DNA of 64,000 nt from the NCBI RefSeq assembly GCF_000247815.1, contig NC_021684.1, positions 12,834,558 to 12,898,557 of the forward strand, written 5' to 3'. A program made the translations under genes and the position numbers. Under the pieces are notes generated by a model. That model ran no database searches and was not told the origin of the DNA. It saw only the letters and a list, made by a program, of their open reading frames with translations. The DNA comes from Ficedula albicollis (lineage: Eukaryota; Chordata; Aves; Passeriformes; Muscicapidae). Shown here in pieces: positions 55,501 to 64,000 of the stretch. How positions within the stretch are numbered: position 1 is the stretch's first letter; every line of letters starts with the position of its first letter.

Positions 55501-56602
55501 CACTCAAAATATTTTTTAAACTTACAGTGGAAGAATTTTTTTTAATATGGTATACAATGAATTTCCAAGTTGCCTGAATTATTTAAGGACTACAGGATCA
55601 AGCTCTCAAAAAATTAAAAAATATTTTTAACTGTCAAGCTGTATGTGTTTACAAATCTTAAACAAGTATATTTTTCTTCCATCTTTATAAATACATTTTA
55701 ATTTTAACAGCACAGCCCTTCAGTTGGCCCTGATTTGAGGCTAAAATGAACAGGATATGGAAAAATACCAGACATGACATGAGAAAATGTCAACCAAACA
55801 ATGATGCAAGAAGCTGACAGAAGTTACTTAGCGCTGTCAAGGACGGTTGGGTCTCACTGGGGCCCCAGTGAAGTTAGGCAAGAAACTGCCAAACTCCACA
55901 ATCAACTGAGGGGAGTATGGAGCATCTCTGGGGAGCACAATCCTGCAAAGTCAGTGGCAGCTAGGCATGAAAAATTCCATGAAAATCTGAGAAAGCTAGG
56001 GAACAGCATCAGAAATATCAGTTTTAGGTACAGAAGTAGCACATCTAGTACCAGTGGGGTAAATGTAGTTGGAATGGGCTGTTCTCCCAACATGGATGGG
56101 ACTGGAGCAGGAAAGGGAGGCAAAGTGTGGTGGAAAGAGAGACCAGGAAAGAATAAAAGGGATAATGAAGTTCCAAATAATGTGACTGCTGTTGGACCAA
56201 GGGAATAAACCAACCCATTTTTATGACATTTTTCCCTTAGGAGCTGGGACTCCTTCCATGACTGCATGGAAGCATAACTGCCATCTCTGGCCCACAAGGG
56301 TAAAGAACAAAAGCCATTGGCCAATTCACATTGTGCCCATTCCAGACCTAGCTAGAATCTAGCAGCTACCCAGTACCTCATAACACTTCCATAAAAATAC
56401 TGAATTATGAAACACTTCAAAACACTGTAGCTGGATTTTTTTGCCTCTCAGGATAAGCTGTTTTAATTGATGAAATGAAAATGGGTAAAAATTAGAATTA
56501 TTTCTGTTTTACCTGATAGTGGTTTCTGAACATTTTTTTCCAGCTTTCATAGGCAGAAAATAATTCTAGCTTCTCAATCAGTATAGCCACTTGCAAGCTC
56601 TG
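13481..56602 (-). CDS. CFAP20DC: CFAP20DC gene, 13 coding exons, 3' end outside the window
   Basis: The protein is a CFAP20-domain-containing protein, related to the ciliary and axonemal protein CFAP20; its own biochemical role is poorly known. Exons read on the minus strand: 56602-56513, 54317-54228, 53749-53656, 41590-41476, 39987-39831, 36160-36002, 33179-33043, 31896-31722, 31194-31048, 26551-26220, 24480-24067, 20082-19876, 13542-13481. All have AG acceptors and GT donors, and phases agree at each join except across 53656/41590, where an exon is missing. Diagnostic peptides are [84 protein letters not shown], [16 protein letters not shown] and [16 protein letters not shown]. The visible coding sequence is about 700 codons. 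The first part folds as the CFAP20 beta-sandwich; the rest is Ser/Glu/Lys-rich. The C-terminal conserved tail (acidic stretch and final residues) is not in the window. Identification rests on recalled family sequence, not a search. Confidence 0.93.
16638..17352 (+). mobile_element. CR1 LINE 3' fragment (5'-truncated)
   Basis: This stretch reads as the 3' end of a chicken-repeat-1 LINE in sense orientation. Landmarks are the GATTGAGAGCAGCCCTGTGG region, CTCTACTCTGCTC then GTGAGACCCCACCTGGGGTA, GGTTTTCAGCATG, a TTTAAACTAAAAGATTTAGA region, GCATTGGAACAGATTGCCCA, and the terminal TAGATGACCTTTAACGGTCC followed by ATTCTGTAATTCCATGA. These encode the remains of the reverse transcriptase C-terminus and the characteristic 3' tail. 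It is broken by small indels, including an A-rich insertion near 16989, and is 5'-truncated as is usual for CR1. It is non-autonomous and decayed. Confidence 0.93.
17515..18046. repeat. 266-bp tandem duplication (two copies)
   Basis: Copy one is 17515-17780 and copy two 17781-18046, abutting head to tail with a 266-base period. Both start AAAAGCTTTTGTGTTAAAAG and end GAAGTGAAACTGGA. I count three substitutions (AAGCTGG/AAGTTGG, AGTCGTG/AGTTGTG, ACATAAG/ACACAAG), about 99% identity. It is intronic, with no coding content. Confidence 0.95.
19876..20082 (-). CDS. CFAP20DC: CFAP20DC exon, conserved C-terminal region
   Basis: This 207-base exon, 69 codons, is phase 0 at both ends. It begins [20 protein letters not shown] and continues [20 protein letters not shown], then [20 protein letters not shown] and ATWNSCFPP before GTAAGT. 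The [17 protein letters not shown] segment is nearly identical to the recalled mammalian protein and looks like a short amphipathic helix. It joins in frame to the exon at 24067-24480 without needing any exon between them. Confidence 0.95.
20083..24066. other. CFAP20DC intron with a tandem duplication
   Basis: This intron separates two exons that join in phase 0. It holds a 346-base perfect-looking tandem duplication (21285-21976). I saw no further coding exon: open stretches on the minus strand here lack paired splice sites in the right phase. Confidence 0.7.
21285..21976. repeat. 346-bp tandem duplication, apparently identical copies
   Basis: Copies at 21285-21630 and 21631-21976 both begin TACCAGGTACAAGAAGACGA and end TTCTGATTTCCTGTTAATT. 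Reading them side by side I found no substitution, so the event is very recent or the assembly repeated a segment. The unit contains no gene or recognisable transposon. Confidence 0.95.
24067..24480 (-). CDS. CFAP20DC: CFAP20DC largest exon, Ser/Lys/Glu-rich
   Basis: This 414-base exon, 138 codons, is phase 0 at both ends. It begins [20 protein letters not shown] after a TTTCCTAAATTCAG acceptor and ends SSCLTVQTC before a perfect GTAAGT donor. The middle is rich in Ser, Lys, Glu and Gln (for example [20 protein letters not shown]), consistent with a disordered segment. No transmembrane or catalytic motif is visible. The [13 protein letters not shown] run near the end is strongly basic. Confidence 0.9.
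24481..26219. other. CFAP20DC intron (1.7 kb), nothing notable
   Basis: AT-rich intron sequence between two phase-0 splice sites. No repeat, RNA gene or additional exon was recognised. Confidence 0.7.
26220..26551 (-). CDS. CFAP20DC: CFAP20DC large linker exon
   Basis: This 332-base exon enters in phase 1 (acceptor TTGTATGTTTCAG) and ends Glu-Ser-Ser-Glu-Glu in phase 0 before GTAGGC. It encodes about 110 residues beginning [20 protein letters not shown]. The conserved core is [20 protein letters not shown] followed by Asn-Leu-Ser-Pro-Glu, and then an acidic Ser/Glu-rich end. The core matches the mammalian Glu-Glu-Val-Phe-Thr-Phe-Ser-Ser-Arg-Pro-Arg-Ser-Ala-Pro motif closely. Confidence 0.93.
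26552..31047. other. CFAP20DC intron (4.5 kb), nothing notable
   Basis: Intron between two phase-1 splice sites. It contains poly-T near 30941 and scattered short open frames without family resemblance. No mobile element was identified with confidence. Confidence 0.7.
31048..31194 (-). CDS. CFAP20DC: CFAP20DC linker exon
   Basis: This 147-base exon has phase 1 at both ends and a clear acceptor (GCATTGCATTTCAG). It encodes [20 protein letters not shown], then [20 protein letters not shown] and GNPAWEITS. The [11 protein letters not shown] stretch looks like a basophilic and proline-directed kinase target region, an inference from sequence alone. I do not remember a close mammalian counterpart, so the call rests on frame, splice sites and position. 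Confidence 0.78.
31195..31721. other. Short CFAP20DC intron (527 bp)
   Basis: Short intron between two phase-1 splice sites (donor GTAAGA at 31721, acceptor CATTTCAG at 31195). Plus-strand open frames in it have no recognisable features. Confidence 0.8.
31722..31896 (-). CDS. CFAP20DC: CFAP20DC linker exon
   Basis: This 175-base exon starts in phase 0 after a TTTCAAG acceptor with [20 protein letters not shown] and ends [12 protein letters not shown] plus one base (phase 1) before GTAAGA. Only the first dozen residues resemble the mammalian protein; the rest ([12 protein letters not shown] region) is lineage-variable. The frame is open throughout and both phases agree with the neighbouring exons, which supports it as real coding sequence. 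Confidence 0.85.
32495..32530. repeat. (GTAA)n microsatellite
   Basis: Five GTAA-type units run from 32495, are interrupted by GGTATGTAAAA, and resume with further GTAAGTAAG units. It is a short interrupted tetranucleotide repeat inside an intron. Confidence 0.9.
32690..32950 (-). mobile_element. Possible decayed CR1 fragment, antisense
   Basis: This block is GC-richer than its surroundings and contains CCCCTTAGCCTTCTCTCCTG followed by CAATAAACCCATGCC. That resembles the reverse complement of the CR1 region reading AGGAGAAGGCTCAGGGGG. The match is short and the rest is not recognisable, so it could instead be an unrelated GC-rich fragment. Confidence 0.35.
33043..33179 (-). CDS. CFAP20DC: CFAP20DC linker exon with conserved [14 protein letters not shown] motif
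   Basis: This 137-base exon enters in phase 1 and leaves in phase 0. It encodes [20 protein letters not shown] followed by [20 protein letters not shown] and Gly-Lys before GTAAGA. The [13 protein letters not shown] motif is a strongly conserved island in an otherwise variable linker. That makes it a candidate short binding motif; its partner is unknown. Confidence 0.92.
33180..36001. other. CFAP20DC intron with a three-copy tandem repeat
   Basis: AT-rich intron, phase 1 at both ends. The only structured element seen is the 103-104-base triple repeat at 33643-33953. There are T homopolymers near 35175 and A homopolymers near 34936 and 35349. Confidence 0.7.
33643..33953. repeat. Tandem repeat, 3 x about 104 bp
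   Basis: Copies start at 33643, 33746 and 33850, each opening CTTTTTGAAAT(T/A)ACTGAATC and containing ACCAGGGCTGAGCCCTAATA. Copies one and three share AAATACAC where copy two has ACATACAC, and copy two has TTTTACCC where the others have TTCTACCC. Identity is roughly 96-99%. No gene content. Confidence 0.95.
36002..36160 (-). CDS. CFAP20DC: CFAP20DC linker exon
   Basis: This 159-base exon keeps phase 1 at both ends. It reads [20 protein letters not shown], then [20 protein letters not shown] and [12 protein letters not shown]. The Pro-Pro-Thr-Cys-Gln-Leu and Val-Pro-Gln-Val-Thr-Gln-Val-Leu-Asn segments are conserved with mammalian CFAP20DC. It lies just after the CFAP20 domain, where the protein becomes polar and low in predicted order. 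It could be skipped without a frameshift because its length is a multiple of three and its phases match. Confidence 0.9.
37010..37079. repeat. T-rich / C13 / T19 homopolymer tract
   Basis: A poly-T stretch interrupted by single C and CC bases leads into 13 consecutive C (37048-37060) and then 19 T. On the minus strand this reads as A, G and A runs. It is the only shorter homopolymer in the window with a C-run core, and it may share an origin with the giant poly-C runs further right. Confidence 0.9.
37419..37919 (+). mobile_element. Solo LTR, avian ERVL type
   Basis: The element opens TGTCCTGGTTTTTGCTGGGA and closes CTGGCTGAGGTTAAAGCATGA then CA, the usual 5'-TG and CA-3' ends of a retroviral LTR. 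The opening is typical of a large family of bird ERVL LTRs. No internal retroviral genes follow, so it is a solo LTR of about 501 bases. The flanking pentamers ACCCT (37414-37418) and ACTCT (37920-37924) differ at one base and may be a mutated target-site duplication. Confidence 0.85.
38133..38535 (+). mobile_element. CR1 LINE 3' end
   Basis: Sense-orientation CR1 tail. It has GGTTGTTCAGTCTGGAGAAA, AGGAGGCTGAAGGGAGACTT, then CTGGAACAGGCTGCCCAAGG, GTGGAGTCACCATTCCTGG, and ends in TTCCATGATTCTGATTCTATGA. It covers only about the last 400 bases, so it is strongly 5'-truncated. Together with the LTR just upstream it forms a small cluster of insertions in one intron. Confidence 0.93.
39831..39987 (-). 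CDS. CFAP20DC: CFAP20DC exon, end of the CFAP20 domain
   Basis: This 157-base exon begins [20 protein letters not shown], continues [19 protein letters not shown] and ends [13 protein letters not shown] plus one base (phase 1). It forms the last strands of the CFAP20 domain: the [11 protein letters not shown] motif matches the Val-Gln-Ile-His-Ala-Asn-Cys-Arg-Ile-Arg-Arg motif of CFAP20. The donor reads GTGTGT, weaker than its neighbours. The acceptor is TTCTCTTTTCTAG. Confidence 0.95.
39988..41475. other. CFAP20DC intron (1.5 kb), nothing notable
   Basis: Phase-0 intron between two well-supported CFAP20-domain exons. AT-rich, no repeat or extra exon recognised. Confidence 0.75.
41476..41590 (-). 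CDS. CFAP20DC: CFAP20DC CFAP20-domain exon (fifth expected, fourth found)
   Basis: This 115-base exon opens with one base completing a split codon, then reads [20 protein letters not shown] and continues [18 protein letters not shown] to a GTAGGT donor (phase 0). The Asn-Ile-Lys-Arg-Arg and Pro-Leu-His-Ala-Lys-Ile-Pro segments are among the best conserved parts of the family and made the gene recognisable. The corresponding CFAP20 segment is the Asn-Val-Arg-Arg-Arg strand. The phase at its acceptor requires the preceding exon to end two bases into a codon. Confidence 0.95.
42281..42831 (+). mobile_element. Solo LTR, avian ERVL type, with 5-bp target-site duplication
   Basis: It begins TGTACTGGTTTTGCTGGGAC and ends GCGTTAAACCACAACA. 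Both ends are flanked by the identical pentamer GCAGC (42276-42280 and 42832-42836), the expected target-site duplication. Its start resembles that of the LTR at 37419-37919, so both probably come from one family at different ages. A TTAAACTGTC/TTTTTCTC segment near 42715 may be the old polyadenylation region. No gag, pol or env sequence is present. Confidence 0.9.
43904..44499. repeat. 298-bp tandem duplication
   Basis: Copies 43904-44201 and 44202-44499 abut directly, each starting CATCACTTTACTTCCCATAC and ending GAATGTTGCTTTAAATGA. I count about six or seven substitutions (for example GAAGTTCC/GAAATTCC, TGAGCAGC/TGAGGAGC, CTGAATAC/CTGAGTAC), about 98% identity. The divergence argues for a real, not assembled, duplication. 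Confidence 0.95.
44833..45059. repeat. 114-bp tandem duplication
   Basis: Copies start at 44833 and 44947 with AAACCCGAGATGCATAGATA and end GGAGGTGAAACATTC. There are a handful of differences (ACATTT/ACACTT, CAATAAAA/CAAGAAAA, ACAGGC/ACAAGC). It lies only about 330 bases from the end of the 298-bp duplication. Confidence 0.95.
50347..50440. repeat. TA-rich simple sequence
   Basis: Imperfect repeats built from ATATAGTCTATATTATATGC-like units followed by TATATAGCAA. It is partly self-complementary. Low complexity; no function is implied. Confidence 0.8.
51065..51120. repeat. 28-bp direct duplication
   Basis: CCTAACTAATAAAAAATTCT followed by GTTTC occurs at 51065 and again at 51093, in tandem. 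Only the last bases of the units differ (ACA against TAC). Confidence 0.9.
52954..53094. repeat. Tandem duplication with an internal 21-bp length difference
   Basis: Copy one (52954-53034) and copy two (53035-53094) both read GCAGTTAATTCTAAACCAGC to CATGGAGTTTTAGGCATATG. Copy two lacks about 21 bases (the TACAAGCTTTATAAGGTACA region), so one copy was trimmed or the other gained sequence after duplication. Confidence 0.9.
53656..53749 (-). CDS. CFAP20DC: CFAP20DC coding exon 3
   Basis: Ninety-four bases starting in phase 0 with [18 protein letters not shown] and ending [11 protein letters not shown] plus one base (phase 1) before a consensus GTGAGT donor. This is the second block of the CFAP20 domain: the Phe-Val-Phe-Val-Leu-Glu-Gly strand corresponds to Leu-Val-Leu-Glu-Ile-Glu-Gly in CFAP20. 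The next coding exon I can find (41590-41476) does not join to it in frame. Direct joining would make a TGA codon, so an intervening exon is required. Confidence 0.92.
53750..54227. other. CFAP20DC intron 2 (478 bp)
   Basis: Phase-0 intron with donor GTAAGT (54227-54222) and acceptor CCTTTTTGTAG. AT-rich, nothing else recognised. Confidence 0.85.
54228..54317 (-). CDS. CFAP20DC: CFAP20DC coding exon 2 (start of CFAP20 domain)
   Basis: Ninety bases, exactly 30 codons, phase 0 at both ends. It begins [20 protein letters not shown] and continues [10 protein letters not shown] before a GTAAGT donor. It is the first beta-strand segment of the CFAP20 domain, aligned with the early Gly-Phe-Leu-Ser segment of CFAP20 itself. 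The acceptor AG at 54318-54319 follows a short pyrimidine tract. The identification is strong because the order and spacing match the family from the first Met. Confidence 0.92.
54318..56512. other. CFAP20DC intron 1 of the coding region (2.2 kb)
   Basis: Phase-0 intron. It carries a plus-strand open frame of 135 codons (55801-56208), antisense to the gene, with no recognised domain; I treat it as chance sequence or a decayed fragment (see findings). No repeat was identified. Confidence 0.75.
56513..56602 (-). CDS. CFAP20DC: CFAP20DC first coding exon (start Met at 56533)
   Basis: This exon is bounded by a strong acceptor (GTTTGTTTGTTTTTCAG) at 56603 and a GTAAAA donor at 56512. The conserved start is the Met at 56533-56531, giving M-F-R-N-H-Y-Q; CFAP20-family proteins begin with the same Met-Phe-Lys/Arg-Asn pattern, which is why this start was chosen. 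The 69 bases between the acceptor and the Met would be 5' UTR. They are nevertheless open in the same frame, so the whole 90-base exon is translatable (see findings). It ends in phase 0. The upstream acceptor implies at least one further 5' exon to the right, not positively identified. Confidence 0.88.
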
Positions 56603-60959
<4,357 letters not shown>

Positions 60960-61183
60960 TAATAAGCTATTGCAAGACTACTGGTGCTCCAACGGGCGAA
61001 GCGGCTCAGCTTTTATGGACCACGCGCAGAATTAAGGGGAAAAAATAACTGAAAATCGAGGCTGCTTTCGCTTTATAAAAACTGGACCGCAAAACGCTTT
61101 GACACAAGACCCACGATCACCAACGGCCCTCCGTCCCTGCGCAGCGACAGCGGCACGGCCGCGGCCCCGGGCTGGGATCGGGA
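60960..61183. promoter_or_regulatory. CpG-rich start of a GC island, possible promoter
   Basis: Base composition changes from AT-rich to CpG-bearing here (GGGCGAAGCGGC, CCACGCGCAG, GCGCAGCGACAGCGGCACGG, CCGCGG). A TTTATAAAAAC / TTTTTATAAAGCG element near 61073-61080 gives a TATA-like sequence on either strand. It lies about 4.5 kb upstream of the first coding exon of CFAP20DC on the correct side, so it may be part of that promoter; no transcript evidence is available. Confidence 0.4.
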
Positions 61184-62700
<1,517 letters not shown>

Positions 62701-62737
62701 CTTTTAAGGCTGCACTCTTAATTTTTTTTTTTTTTTT

Positions 62738-63345
<608 letters not shown>

Positions 63346-64000
63346 TTCGGGGGATGAAGGGTGAGCTACAGCAGCCGCATCAAATTCCTTGGTTTTTAAG
63401 GAACTCCACTGGCCTCGGAGGTCTGGCATCTTTCCCTACGAGAAGGAAGCGAGAAGGACGGCCCCGCTAGTTCGACATCACCGGCACGTACAAGCAAACA
63501 CCTCCCGATGGCTTCAAAAACCTCTGGGAACAAGGTTATGGGGAACCAAATTGATCTGGGGTTTTATAATGAGATATTAGTCAAAGAAGATCTGCCCTTG
63601 AAGTGACTGCTTTTTTGATCACAGCATTTCTTCATGAAACTTTGTAGTCTTTTCACAGAAAAGTACTGGAATACCATTTTCTTCCTCAAAGAGTTTCTTA
63701 ATGTTTCTACTAAGAGCAATTACTAGGAGCCTTGTAATCCATCCTGGCATAATAAATACATGATCTGGAAGGGCTGAGCCACAGGTGGGACCTGCTGTGC
63801 TCAGCCCACCATCACTCTGCTCGCCTTCCTCACCCTTCCTCATGAAGGTACCATCCTGATTTTGCCAAGGCAGGGAAGGAGTTAAAGCAGTTTTAGGATG
63901 TATTTAGTTTTCTCATTTTACCTTAGGATTTTCAAAGAAATTCAGTGTTGTTGTATCATATGCTGGATTACAGTGATTAGAATTTTTAGGTATTGGAGAT
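63346..64000. other. Region right of the poly-C runs, no gene recognised
   Basis: A slightly CpG-containing stretch to about 63500 (CCTACGAGAAGGAAGCGAGA, GGCCCCGCTAGTTCGACATC) gives way to ordinary AT-rich DNA. A 74-codon minus-strand frame (63843-63619) has no family resemblance. Confidence 0.6.

Overview
The window is vertebrate nuclear DNA from a bird. It carries two CR1 LINE 3' ends of avian type, solo LTRs of the avian ERVL type that open with TGTNCTGGTTTTGCTGGGAC-like sequence, AT-rich introns, and a single multi-exon gene with GT-AG introns. A neoavian, possibly a songbird, is most likely; the species cannot be read from the sequence.

The only protein-coding gene I can support is CFAP20DC (C3orf67 in human; CFAP20-domain-containing protein) on the minus strand. 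I recognise it from recalled family sequence, not a search. Thirteen coding exons are placed from 56533 (conserved Met) down to 13481, and every junction I could check keeps the reading frame. The 5' exons (56513-56602, 54228-54317, 53656-53749, 41476-41590, 39831-39987) encode the N-terminal CFAP20 domain. The middle exons (36002-36160 through 24067-24480) encode a long, polar, Ser-rich, probably disordered linker. The exons at 19876-20082 and 13481-13542 begin the conserved C-terminal part. The last one or two coding exons are not visible and probably lie beyond position 1. One CFAP20-domain exon expected between 53655 and 41591 could not be found, and the flanking exon phases show that something must be there.

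Layout from left to right. 1-13480 is AT-rich, presumably the next intron, with a small GC-richer block near 10.9-11.1 kb. 13.5-24.1 kb holds a CR1 fragment and two near-perfect tandem duplications. 24.1-36.2 kb is the exon-dense middle of the gene, with a three-copy 103-bp repeat. 36.2-41.6 kb has a T/C tract, a solo LTR and a second CR1. 41.6-53.7 kb is a large intron with a solo LTR bounded by perfect 5-bp duplications and several tandem duplications. 53.7-56.6 kb holds the first coding exons. 57.9-63.3 kb contains three huge poly-C runs (393, 721 and 603 bp), a G-rich minisatellite with an approximately 170-bp higher-order period, and CpG-rich DNA that is the best candidate for the gene's promoter.

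No tRNA, rRNA, CRISPR or bacterial-type operon was seen. The most unusual parts are the poly-C runs with the G-rich minisatellite at the presumed promoter, the unlocated exon, and the density of young direct duplications inside introns.
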